This document shows, piece by piece, positions 24,989 through 35,641 of a stretch of DNA of 64,000 nucleotides. Within the stretch, counting starts at the first letter, position 1. Every line of letters begins with the position of its first letter. This DNA is from Protea cynaroides (lineage: Eukaryota > Streptophyta > Magnoliopsida > Proteales > Proteaceae). Where the stretch lies: contig CM053266.1 of the NCBI GenBank assembly GCA_028583415.1, forward strand, positions 84,512,149 to 84,576,148, given 5' to 3'. The notes under the pieces are model-generated. The model saw nothing but the letters and a program-made list of their open reading frames with translations. It had not been told where the DNA came from and did not search any database. Both the position numbers and the translations under genes were made by a program.

Positions 24989-25220
24989 GTAAGCTGGACC
25001 TGCATGTATTGATTTCGTGCATTTGGTTGTTATCGAAGAGATTGGACAGGTGTTTTCTGATCCGAACTGGTTTTTGAGAAGATGATTAAAATAAGAAGGG
25101 TAAAGATGTCTAAAAAAAAATTTAAGTTAGTGAAGTGTGATTGATGATTTCAGAAACTAATGAGTGGTATGTGATGTTTTTCAAACTATCTAGGTAGTAC
25201 ATGATATTTTTCCTATTATT

Positions 25221-26030
25221 GGCATATAATATGTAAACTTATTAACTATGGATGAAGGAGGTTTGCACTGATCCCACAGATGCCGAGGTCTAGTGTTAGC
25301 ACTTGTTGACCTTTATCGGTGTCAAGTGATAAATCCCAAAAAATACATGCTATTATTTAGAGAGATAGAGAGAGGACAATTTTCTATTCTGTTAGTCAAC
25401 AAAATTTTGCTGTTATAGTTTGGGTGGAGCTTATAAGAGGATTGTGGTGGAGAGTAGAAGAGATCCTCTCCTGTCACTGCCCAACTAGTTAGTTGTTCAT
25501 TAGACACATTAATTTAGACACATTAAGATGTATGGGTATGCGTGCCAAACATCCTAACTCGTCTAATGGGGAAAATAATCTCTTCATGTTCTCGTGTTGA
25601 CATGAGGAATATCTAGTGGTTGTCATTCATTGTGTGTGGTTACTGAAGACAATCACTGTGCACGATTACTGACGTATTGATATATGTACACAATAGATGA
25701 TAGCCACGTATTGATATATTCATGGTGTAGCACGAGGTATATATGATACATTTAATGGATGATAGCCAGTATACATCCATAATGGATGACAGCCACTATA
25801 TATTCAGGAGATGAGGGTATTATGATTCATCTAATGGATGACTGATGCGGTTAGGTGACATGAGAGAATCCAGGTCCGGTGGAAAAGGAGAGGATCAAGG
25901 AGAAGATTTTGATGGAGAATTAAAATAGAGAATATGAATCAATAGGGTTTTGAACTGAAAATGATAAAATAGTAACAAAATTAAGAATTAATTAAATTAA
26001 TTAGATCTAAGTTAAGAGTTAGTTAAACCT
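25221..26030. other. Intergenic sequence, no gene recognised
   Basis: No coding signal was recognised. Between about 25640 and 25850 the phrase ATGGATGA-AGCCA recurs four or five times, a weak short repeat. AT-rich sequence leads into the next TIR element. Confidence 0.4.
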
Positions 26031-27944
26031 CGTTTGGTAACTCTCGTGAAGAACCGTTTTTCTGTTCTGTTCAAAACACCATTTTTGCATTTGATAATTT
26101 TGATCGTTATTCTCAAAGAACGAACCGACACCGGCGGAACTGAACAACCCGTAACAGAAATTGTAGCCCTCAACTTTTTCGTTCTGCAGTTATTCCTTCT
26201 CCTTCACTCTCCTGTTGATAGCTATTTCTTCTCTTTCACTCTCTCTGCGCGCAAGCTCTACGTCTACAAGTCTCGGGTCTGCAACAAGGAGGTATGCCTT
26301 GTTCCTCTCTCTCTATCTCACTCTCTCTGTAGGGTTCGCATTCAGTTTCTATCCTTCGCTTCTCTGTGATTATTTGTTAGTCATTGTTAGATAGTCCCCT
26401 TACTCTCAAATATCTTTGTTTGCAACTGAAAATCTAAACCGTTTTGGGCCTGATTTTTTTTACCCTTCTTTTAATTTGGTTTTCCTTATTTTTTCTTTGC
26501 CCTTCCACTTTTGTTGATAGTTGAAAAAAGTAAAAAGAAAAAGATATATGATGGAGATGACGAAAGTTGGCGATAATATTCATGATTGGTTTGTGTTATT
26601 TCTGTTAAAGAAGTAAAAGGGGAGAAAACCTTCCAGTCAAAAAAAACCTTCCAGTCAAATGTTTATATGAACAGTCAGGAGAGAACGAGAAAGAAAGGGA
26701 AAGAGATTCAATAATTTGTGTTTGTGCTGTTGAAAATTTTCCTTTGTCGTCGCATGAGATTTCTTTAAAAGGCAAGAAAGAGATAAGAATGGAAATGCTT
26801 CAGAAAACAAATCAATATAACCTAGCTGCGTCTAATTCTCCATTTTGTATTACTGTATTTATTTGGTTCTTCTTTAGGTCTAGCACCGGGGTGAAGAAAG
26901 AGAATGGCCAGGAAACAAAAATTAGTATTGCCGTAAAGGAGAAAGTTTGGTTTGCTATGGGGGTAGATGAGAAGAGGATGTCATGGAATGAGAGATGATT
27001 GAAGTAGTAGGATAAGATGGCTCACAATTTTGCTGTTAAATGTGATTGTTTCCCTTCCCCCTCAGTTGATGACTATATTTTGGACCTTGTAATGATTTTC
27101 CATAGCGTATTTTCTGTTTCAGTTATCTAAAAAGGCTAAAACAAAAAACAGAAAAAAAAAGAGAGAAAAGAATCATAAATCAAAAGACTACAGTAGTGAA
27201 GTACTAGTTTCACATACCCCAAACCAGGTGAATCCTCAAGCTGTACTAGAATTCAACCAGAGTCTCAAGACAGGTTTCAGGAAGGTACTTTGATACTTGG
27301 GATCTAAGACCATCTCAGGGATGCGGGCCTGGTTCAGGTTTGGGTGGGAAGGGCGCCGCCCACCAATCTTGATTCCAAATTCATAAACAACAAAAAACTA
27401 ACCAATCCAAAATTCTATATATGGAGTTAAAGCTTGTTTGTTCATGTTAAGCAATCTTTGATATTTAGGCATCAAAGTGTTGAGATTTTCCTCGTAGTTG
27501 TCATGGCACCATTATGCAGGGTTGCCAGTCCAATTCAACTTGGTAGTTGGTATAACCTTGTTTCAAGCCCTATTGGGATATATTAATTTTGGGTCATGTG
27601 TTCTTCTCTTCTATTTTCCTTCTTTTCCCCATCTGTGATACGCTGTTTACATTTATGTTTAAGAAAATTTAAATGGATCATAATAATTTTTTATATATTT
27701 GCACTCACAATTTAGGAATGAGTGCTGAATTTAAATCTTCTAAAATTCTGGTTTGGTATCTAGTTTATCAGACCAGCACTTCACAAATAAAATCCCCTGC
27801 CCTGTTTTACTCGTTCCCCATACAGGCACTATTGCACCCTTCTAGTTCAAAGAAATATTAAAGATTTTCATATTTTCTATTAGTTCAAGTCATAATTTCA
27901 TCATCCAAACTTGACCTGAGTTATGGACTGATAAGTAAAGATTT

Positions 27945-28220
27945 TGAATATTCGAATTCTTTAATGATTTTTCATTATCAGAGTATATCTCTATTTATAG
28001 AGTTTATATATTAATGGGATATTGAATGGATCCCATACAATTAGGAAATCCCATACAATTAAGGAATCCCATATAATCAGCAAATCTGTTAATATACACA
28101 ATTGGAATACATTTGAATTTTGAATTCAAAATGTTAGGTGAATGTTAGGTGAAGAGATTTTATTGTTGCAGAGATTGTGTTGGAGAAGATTCGGTATCCT
28201 TTAAAGAATATATCTTATCA
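27945..28220 (-). repeat. 3' LTR of the copia element
   Basis: On the minus strand it begins TGATAAGATATATTC directly after the polypurine tract and ends near ATATTCA. It contains a promoter-like CTATAAATAGAG around 28000. A short three-fold repeat (CCCATACAATTAGGAA, 28030-28075) lies inside. Confidence 0.65.
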
Positions 28221-28232
28221 TCCCCCCCTCAA
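28221..28232 (-). other. Polypurine tract of the copia element
   Basis: The minus strand reads TTGAGGGGGGA immediately before the LTR start. Confidence 0.7.
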
Positions 28233-28239
28233 GCTGAGC

Positions 28240-29660
28240 GGGACAACACGTAACCGAAGCTTGATCTGAAGATGTTGCAACCCATTGGAGCTAAGACCCT
28301 TAGTGAAGATATCAGCGACCTGGTCCGCTGTGGAGACATATTTAACATCGATGGCTTTCTGACCAATCAGTTCTCGGATAAAATGATAATCGATGGCTAC
28401 GTGCTTAGTCCTTGCATGAAAAATTGGATTGAAGGCAAGGGATGTGGCGGAAATGTTGTCACATCAGATCTGTGGGACAACCGATAGTGGACAATGGAGT
28501 TCTCGAAAGAGGGTGCAAGGCCACACAATTTCAGCAGCTGTATGAGAAAGACACCAGTATTTGGCTTCAGAGGAAGAACAAGCAATTGTGGCCTATTTCT
28601 TTGCACTCCAAGAGATGGGATTAGAGCCCAAGAAGATACAATAGCCACCAGTGGACCGATGAGATATAGGACAACCAGCCCAATCAGTGTCACAGTATGC
28701 ATTTAACACTATTGGACCAGGCTGTAGATGGAGCCCAACAGTGATAGAACCTTTGAGATAGTGAAGTATTCGCTTGACAGCGATGAGGTGTGCCTCAGTT
28801 TGAGCATGGACAAACTGAGATACTTGATTTACCGCATAAGCAACATCCGGCCTTATTAGGGTAACATATTGTAATGCGCCTACAAGACTTCGATAGTGAG
28901 TGACATTGTCCAATAATGATGTGTCATCAAGTCCCAGCTTTTGAGAAGTGGCAGGTGTAGAAACTGGTTTGCACCCAACCATATTGGCCCGTTGGAGTAC
29001 ATCAAATATGTACTTTGCTTGATCAAGATAGAGACCATCTTTATCTCTTGTAATATGAATACCAAAAAAATGAGAGAGTGTGCCTAGATCCTTCAACTTG
29101 AAGTGGCTCCCAAGGAATGTTATTAATTGATGGAGAGAACCAGATATAACAAATATATTTCCGGTGAGGATAATGTCATCGACATACAGCAACAGATAAA
29201 TAATGATATCGTTCCGTTTGTAGATAAATAGTGAAGGATCCGATTGAGAGATGTGAAAGCCATAGTCAAGGAGTTTAGAGGCAAACTTCGCATACCAGGC
29301 TCGTGGAGCTTGCCGTTACCTATAAATCGCCTTTTTCATGAGGCAGACATGACAGGGCAGAGTGGGATCGATATAGCCTTGAGGCTGGGCCATGAATACT
29401 TGTTCTTGTAAGTCACTGTGTAAGAATACACATTACATGTCCATTTGACGTAGGGGCCAATCATTGGTGACAACAATAAATAGGATAGTCCGAATAGTGG
29501 TAGGTTTCACCACTGGACTAAATGTCTCCACAAAATCAACCCCAGGCTGTAGGAATCCCTTTGTAACAAGACGTGCTTTGTATCTACTTACTGTACCATC
29601 TACATGTTGTTTAATTCTATACACCCATTTGCACTGTATGATATTCATAGACGGGTGAGA
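28240..29660 (-). pseudogene. Copia reverse transcriptase and RNase H remnant
   Basis: The minus strand encodes the start of RT (CKWVYRIKQHVDGTVSRYKAR, 29433-29648) and the catalytic YVDDIILTG with the following copia RT region (DQAKYIFDVL, KPVSTPA; 28593-29192). It continues into RNase H (DTDWAGCPISHRSTGG, ISWSAKK). Beyond a stop after SAKK the frame continues to STADQVADIFTKGL near the polypurine tract, the usual end of copia pol. Frames break around 29200-29430 and at 28593, so the enzyme is not intact. Confidence 0.85.
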
Positions 29661-29744
29661 GGGAAGTAGGGACCAAGTTTGCTGTTACTATAAAGAGGTG
29701 AACTCCCTATCCATAGCCTTACGCCAGACATCCAACTTAGTAGC

Positions 29745-30886
29745 CTAGGAAAAACAACTTGGAGTGTCCAACACAGATGCAGTTAGTACAGTAGGTATGG
29801 GGTGAATACTGTGAGAAAGGGCCTTCCGTTTGAAAATACCAGATTTTGATCTGGTTTGCATGGGATGTCCAAGAACGGGAGGAGTAGGATTTAATGGGGG
29901 ATTTGGAGAAGTATTCGGTAAAGGGGAATTAGGTGGTGATGGGGGGTCGGGATTAGGTGGGGGAGTGGAAGGAGGTATAGAAAGGGGCAGCGATGGTTTG
30001 GTTAGCGGAGGAGAGGGTAGAGAGGAACAAGTCACTCCAAAGAAGTGAAGATCATGTGGGACAGAAGAGGGAGATGAGGCAGGTGAACCATGGGAGAAAG
30101 GAAAATTGTGTTCATTGAACACCACATGACGAGACACATAAACTCGGTCTCTCTGTAAATCAAGACAATGATAGCCCTTATGAATTGAGCTATAACCCAA
30201 GAAACAACACCTGCTGGAATGATATTGAAGCTTGTTTTGTGTGTAAAGACGTAACCACGGGAAGCATAAACATCCAAATGTACGAAGATGAGCATAAGTA
30301 GTGGTGGAGCCGGTTAACTTGCTGTAGGGTGTGATGGAATTATTGTCGAGAAGGGGCATGCGATTTATTAAATAAACAGCGGTGGTAAATGCTTCCAACC
30401 AAAATTTGGTAGGCATATGGGCATGGGTAAGGAGAGCTAACCGGCCTCCACAATGTGGCGGTGTTTACGTTCGACAATGCCATTTTGTTCAGGCGTATGA
30501 GGGCAGGAGAACTGGTGGGTTATACCATGGGTTGCAAGATAGGATTCAGAAACATTACTAGTAAATTCGCTACCACCATCAGAATGAAATGTTGTAATGG
30601 AGTGTCGTAGTAAGGTTGTAGCCTTGTTTTTGAAGGTAACAAAGACATTATAAAAGTCTGATTTAAATCGCATTGGAAATAACCAGGAGAATTTAGAATA
30701 ATTGTCAACAATAAGTACATAATATGTGAAAGATGAACAAGAAGGGATGGGGGACGAACCCCAAACATCGTAGTGCACTAGCTCAAGAGGGTGAGAGGAG
30801 ATCGTAGTGGACTGAGGAAAAGGTAATTTGTGACTTTTCCCAAGCTGACACGAGGAGCAAACACCAGTCACCTGTTTATTTTGCAA
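29745..30886 (-). pseudogene. Copia integrase remnant
   Basis: Two minus-strand blocks are present. 30437-30886 holds the core with a DVWG Asp, the second Asp in HSDGGSEF and the Glu in QNGIVERKHR, spaced as in copia integrases. 29745-30416 holds the C-terminal part (FWLEAFTTAVYLINR, GYHCLD, HVVFNEHNFPF) followed by a proline-rich linker. A frame break near 30420-30436 separates them. CSSCQLGKSHKLPF at the N-terminal side is the tail of the zinc-binding domain. Confidence 0.85.
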
Positions 30887-31124
30887 ATTTGAATTATGAA
30901 AAATGGAACGTTGAATTGACGAAGAGGGATGACCAAGACGAGCATGTCATTGATTTATAGAAACGGTGGAGCTAAAGTGAGCTTGAGGTGAACCAATAAG
31001 AGGTAGAAAAGGGTAAAGACCATTTTTAACGAGCCCTTGATAGAGAATCTTCCCCGTGGTTTTGTCCTTCACACAACAACCAAAAGAGTTAAATGAGAAA
31101 ATGTAGATGTTATCAGTGGTGAAT

Positions 31125-32360
31125 TTATGAACAAATAACAATCGTAGCAGCAGATGGACAATATAATACGTTTTGTAATTTAAAAGAATGAGGTGAGGAG
31201 ATGAGAGTGGTAGAACCAATATGGGAAATGGGCAGATTTTGACCGTTACCAACTTGGACAATATCGGTACCGTTGTAGGGTTCGGTAATATGAAGGCTGT
31301 CAAGATCAAGAGTGAGGTGATGGGTTGCACCTGTGTAGGAGTACCAAGTGTTGTTCAATGCAGTAGTTGAAGATACCATGGCAGCAAGCTTCTTAGGAGG
31401 ATGCCGCCCTTGGTAGGCGTAATCCATTCTGTGATAGCAGTCTATGGCGAGGTGACCTTGTTTGTTGCAGATCCGGTAAAGTGGTCGAGTATTGGAGTGG
31501 TCAGGGCCATGGTGAATAGCTGGATTGTGGGGTGCGGGCAGCAGACCAACATCTGAAGGGTGACGTCGTGAAGCGTGATGTGATCTTCCAGAGTGCTGAT
31601 ATCGGCCTTGGTGAGAGAAACCGCGACCAACAGGAGATCGTGATGGTCGAGCTGCAATGAGAGCACTAGATTGGTCGGGAAGAGATTCTTCAGTGACAGC
31701 AATCTCTTCGCATATGAGGAGAGTATGAAGCTCCTCAAGAGAAAGATCAAAACCACGAGCACGAATGCGTACCGATGAACAAAACTGTCGGTATGAGGAA
31801 GGAAGACCATCGAGTGTGATTAAAACGAGATCATCATCACTCACGGTTGCTCCACACGCAACAAGTTGATCAGTAAGAGCTTTGATCTGTTGTATGTAAT
31901 CAGTCATAAGCTGAGTACCTTTCTTAACGCGACTGAGCTATCGTTTGAGAGCCATGACATGAGTTGGGGTTGCTGAAGCATAGCGTTGTTTTGGTAGATC
32001 CCATGCTCGTTTGTAACTCCCACAATGTAGGGTAGGGCCGAATCACTCAGAGTAGCATTTATCCATGAGAGAAGCATTTGATCCTTCTCATACCATGGAG
32101 ATTGGAGAGTCAGAGGTGATTGGAGAAGGGGTAGTACCATCTATTAAGTGGATAAGTTTGTGACCACGGAGGATTGGCTCGAACAATGACTTCCATAGCA
32201 GATAGTTCGTGGAAGTCAGTTTGATGGGTATAAGACTGGCAATATTTGAGATCACCAGTGGGGAGGAGGGGTTGATGGATGAAGCTGATTCAGTTTGAGT
32301 TGCAGGAGTTGATGTTGCGGACTCATTTTGAATGAAGGCAGTATTGTTGGAGGAAGCCAT
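31125..32360 (-). pseudogene. Copia gag and protease remnant with lost catalytic residues
   Basis: Gag starts at the ATG at 32360 (MASSNNTAF, then KLTSTNYLLWKS) and continues after a frame break near 31905-32090 in a 260-codon block with SLEELHTLLICEE. The CCHC knuckle reads YRICNKQGHLAIDC, so its first Cys is Tyr. The protease active site, normally Asp-Thr/Ser-Gly-Ala, reads YTGATHH, so the catalytic Asp is lost. Both changes are as expected in an old inactive copy. Confidence 0.85.
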
Positions 32361-32404
32361 AAGGTTGAAGAAGGAGAGAGGATCAGAGTGCTGTTAAGCG
32401 TAGC

Positions 32405-32416
32405 GCTCTAATACCA
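32405..32416 (-). other. Primer-binding site of the copia element
   Basis: The minus strand reads TGGTATTAGAGC, tRNA-iMet type, upstream of the gag start. Confidence 0.75.
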
Positions 32417-32857
32417 TATTGAATTCTCCTTTTTTAGTTATTGAATTATCTCCATTAATTATTTTCTGGTTTTTTTATTTCCATATTTTTCCTCTTTTGT
32501 CTATCTCTTCTAATCGATTTGTTCTTCTGTCCACTCTGCATTAATTCATTTCAAGAATTGATATCTTATTAAATCTCAATAGTTTTATCAAGATTGTCAA
32601 ATTTCTTCAAAATTTCAAATCTGGTTTCTGACTTCTTAGTGGTTCTAGCAAGCTATATTTTGCCTAATTCTTCCTGTTTTCCTAAGATTCTATTTCCAGT
32701 TTTATGCCATCATGTCCGTATTTTATCCAACTAAATATTTTTCTTTTAAAAAAGAGTGTTATATATGATGGCATTAATATCATTTTGGAGGCAAGATATT
32801 GCTTTGGTGGTAGTTCTGTAATTTAAAAATATTTGGAAAAAAATGTTCTGGAACAAA

Positions 32858-32988
32858 CATAGTTGTCAAGGCGTCGCCTAGGCCCCTAGGCTGCCTTGGG
32901 TCGCCTTGGAAAATCGGGCTCCTTGGTCGCCTAGGCGCCCAGTCAGGCCTCCATCGCCTTGGTTCGCCTTGGCGCCTTGACAACTATG
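32858..32988. mobile_element. hAT-type MITE, family 1 copy a (131 bp)
   Basis: Termini CATAGTTGTCAAGGCG and CGCCTTGACAACTATG are perfect inverted repeats, and GGAACAAA is duplicated on both sides (32850-32857, 32989-32996). The 8-bp duplication points to hAT. The interior is GC-rich (GCCTAGGCG, GCCTTGG words) and can fold on itself. Confidence 0.9.
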
Positions 32989-33259
32989 GGAACAAAATTT
33001 ACCAAACAACAAACTGTTCTTTTTTTGTTCTCAGATTGGTTCTAGAACATATTTAGCAAACAGACTTTTAGGCTCAAGAACAGCCAAAGAACACTGTTTC
33101 AGCACAGAAACAGGAAAAGAAATATTTTTATTTCTCAGATTGGTTCTAGAACATATTTACCAAACAGACTTTTAGGCTCAAGAACAGCCAAAGAACACTG
33201 TTCCAGCACAGAAAAAGGAAAAGACATTCTTCTAGAACAAGAACGTTACCAAACGTAGC

Positions 33260-35230
33260 CTTTGGATCCATTTCTAGTTCTGTTTTTATTTCAATTTTTT
33301 GCTTTTTTAGATGTTTGGTATCATTTGTAGGTATTATTTATGAGAAACAAAAATGAAATAGGATCAAAAATTGAAAAGAGGTCTTGATCTCTTTTTGATT
33401 TTTGCCCAAAAACGAGTTTTGGCTGTTTTTGCGCTTCCTTTTAATGAGCGCGTGTGTATAATTAGTTTCAACGGTTAAAAAATAGGGAGAAAAACATAAT
33501 AATCCATTCTAACATTGCTTTTATAAAAGCTTCTGTCAACAAAACCCTATGCGCACACGAAACTTCTGCCTCTTGCCTCTCCAAATCTTCGAAGGAAGAA
33601 ACCCTCCTCCCATTGAGTTTCAAAATTTCCCTTTGCCAGTTCGTCAAACGTCTCCATTTCTCATCTCACACACCTCCGCGCCATCATCTGCTCGCTATGC
33701 ACAGAGAGAACATGGAAGGAGAAAATGAAACCAGAAATCTTTTAGGTATGTTGAGTTTGTACCTGAAATAATTTGGGTGTCTTGGAAGCATAGAAGGATG
33801 AGGATATCGATTTCTAATAAGATGAAAGGTTTCCTTTTGGATTTATTTTAATTTTCTTAAGAAAAATGTGGGTAGAGAATTGGCGGTGGGGAAATCATGG
33901 GAGGAAACCAACTGCCATATAAAATATGGTAATAGATGTAAAATTCAGAGGTTCACATTCAGTTGCTATAAAGACTTTGCATAGCTTTTCCATTTTCAGC
34001 AACAAGTTCTAGGTTGATTTGTTGCAATGGACCTGAAACATGTTGGACAATTCCAATAAAATATTTAATAGGTGATGCAACAGGCAACAAAGGTGTTGGC
34101 GGGGACCACTCAGGTAGAAGGTAAATGGAGACTCTTAAGATCTATGCATATATATTTTGAAAATGAAAAAAAAAAGGAAAGGGCAGGACCCCATCACCTT
34201 GAAGGAAAGTAGGTTACAACAGTGCCAGCAAAATAACTCAGCCTTTCTCCAAATTAGATAGTGGCACTCTCCCTTAGGAATCTAGCAGCAGATCCTTCAA
34301 ACAAGTTATTGAGTTGACCCCAGAAATCCAGAACCTCCCAAACTGTCCTTAAGAGATCAAAAAAATCCCTGAACTGTTCTTCTCATTTTGTTTCATTCAC
34401 ATAGCCATTCAATGGCTTGAAGGATTAGTTTGAGAACCTGGCACCCTTTCCTGCTCGAATTTGTTGTTTTCCTTACCATTAACATTCCCTTAAAACCACC
34501 GATGATGGGTCTAGAAATGTTGAGCAGATGCATTAAACTAGCAAAATATTATAAGAAAAAGGGCAAGTGAGCAAGAGGACATTGATTGTTGAAATTATTG
34601 ATTCTTTATTGCTGAAGGAGAGCATGCTGAATACTTCATTAACTAATTTTTTAACTCCTAATTAATTTTACTTACTGTTTAGTGGTATTTACTTCCTAAT
34701 TCCATAATGACAGCATCTTGTATGAATGTTGGAAAACTTTTTTTGCATGTGTATCACTCGAAGTAATATACTATCACAGTTGGAAAGTTAGGAAATATGC
34801 AGCCATCTTCAATTTAACAGACATTGAGTGAGCTCACCAGTACAGTGTGAAGAACCAGATAGCATTTTCCAGAAGATGAGATAGCAAAAGATTATCTACC
34901 TAAGGGGTTTTGCTTGAGGAAAATTTAAGGAAATAGATAATTTAATCAATATTATGGTTTTTTAATATATTTTTTGATGATTTTAACAATTGGTGTATTT
35001 TGGAGTGGGTCCATGTTGTTTGGGTCCATTTTTATGGTATACAATAGGTGGATCCATTTATTAAAGTTAAAAAAATTATTCTGGACTTAGAAATACCAAA
35101 CCTATTTTTCATTCTACAATCCATTTTTGATTGTAGCTACCAAACAACTTTTTATTTTTGACCAAAAATCATTTTCAAAAATCATTTTTGATAAATAGGT
35201 AAAAAAACAGAAATAGAAATGGATCCAAAG
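33260..35230. mobile_element. TIR transposon B (about 2 kb), ending about 140 bp upstream of the P5CR start
   Basis: Left end CTTTGGATCCATTTCTAGTT and right end AAATGGATCCAAAG form inverted repeats of about 30 bp. No transposase was recognised. Two exon-like pieces lie inside, in a CT-rich leader context: 33697-33746 (MHRENMEGENETRN, then a donor-like GTATGT) and 34070-34121 (GDATGNKGVGGDHSG, then GTAAAT). They could be a captured fragment, but I do not recognise it. The target duplication is not clean because element A abuts it. Confidence 0.5.
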
Positions 35231-35370
35231 AGAGCCTAAGACCTGCCTGATTTGTTTCTTACTTTTGGTCCCTTGCTAGGGCTTGCTCGCTTGTGAAATC
35301 CTATTCATTTACCGCCCTTAGAGAGAGTGAATGAGTTAGTAATTGCATGCAGACTCAAGAAGCTGTAGCC
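35231..35370 (+). promoter_or_regulatory. P5CR proximal promoter / 5' UTR
   Basis: Only about 140 bp separates TIR element B from the favoured start codon. No convincing TATA box is visible; it contains TTACCGCCCTTAGAGAG and a CTTGCTCGCTTG stretch. An in-frame upstream ATG at 35347 lies 8 codons before the favoured start. Transcription control may therefore depend partly on transposon sequence. Confidence 0.4.
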
Positions 35371-35568
35371 ATGGCGACTCCAATTCCTATTGACACATTC
35401 AATTTGGGATTCATTGGAGCTGGAAAAATGGCGGAGAGTATCGCCAAAGGTGTGGTGAAATCGGGTGTCTTGCCTGCTTCCAGAATTCGAACTGCTGTTC
35501 ATAATGATGCTAGTCGCAAAGAAGTCTTTTCTTCAATCGGTGTCAAAGTCTTCGATACCAATAAGGAG
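35371..35568 (+). CDS. P5CR: P5CR exon 1
   Basis: Encodes the N-terminus and the nucleotide-binding loop GFIGAGKMAES, ending at NKE before the donor GTATAA. Confidence 0.95.
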
Positions 35569-35591
35569 GTATAATTTGATTGTACTCTTTG

Positions 35592-35641
<50 letters not shown>

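Larger units (their letters stand above)
23634..25213. mobile_element. Pack-MULE-like TIR transposon with captured gene fragment
   Basis: Inverted repeats of roughly 90-100 bp, about 80% alike by eye, lie at both ends (outer block AAATATCATGTACT then TAGATAGTTTGA). The flanks carry a TATTATT direct repeat at 23627-23633 and 25214-25220. A paralogous uninterrupted copy of the target at 22676-22815 confirms the boundaries. The interior carries coding-like fragments but no transposase. Long TIRs and a 7-9 bp duplication suggest Mutator-like origin; the superfamily is inference. Confidence 0.75.
27945..32419 (-). mobile_element. Decayed Ty1/copia retrotransposon lacking its 5' LTR
   Basis: On the minus strand the order is primer site, gag, protease, integrase, RT, RNase H, polypurine tract, 3' LTR, the integrase-before-RT order that defines Ty1/copia. 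The 3' LTR (27945-28220) has no counterpart beyond the primer site at 32405-32416: apart from a few bases (GAATTC), sequence from 32421 onward does not resemble it. Frames are broken in several places, so the copy is inactive. Confidence 0.85.
26031..33255. mobile_element. Large TIR transposon A, interrupted by a copia element and a MITE
   Basis: The left end (CGTTTGGTAAC at 26031) is the inverted complement of the right end (GTTACCAAACG to 33255), with weaker similarity further in (GAACCGTTTTTCTG against AGAACA/CAGCACAG blocks). A roughly 100-bp direct duplication near the right end (33030-33115 and 33130-33230) repeats TTGGTTCTAGAACATATTT. No transposase was recognised in the 2.6 kb left after removing the inserts. 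The target duplication is not clear, so superfamily and exact ends are uncertain. 26370-27940 otherwise holds no identifiable gene; frames of 62-111 codons lack motifs. Confidence 0.5.
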
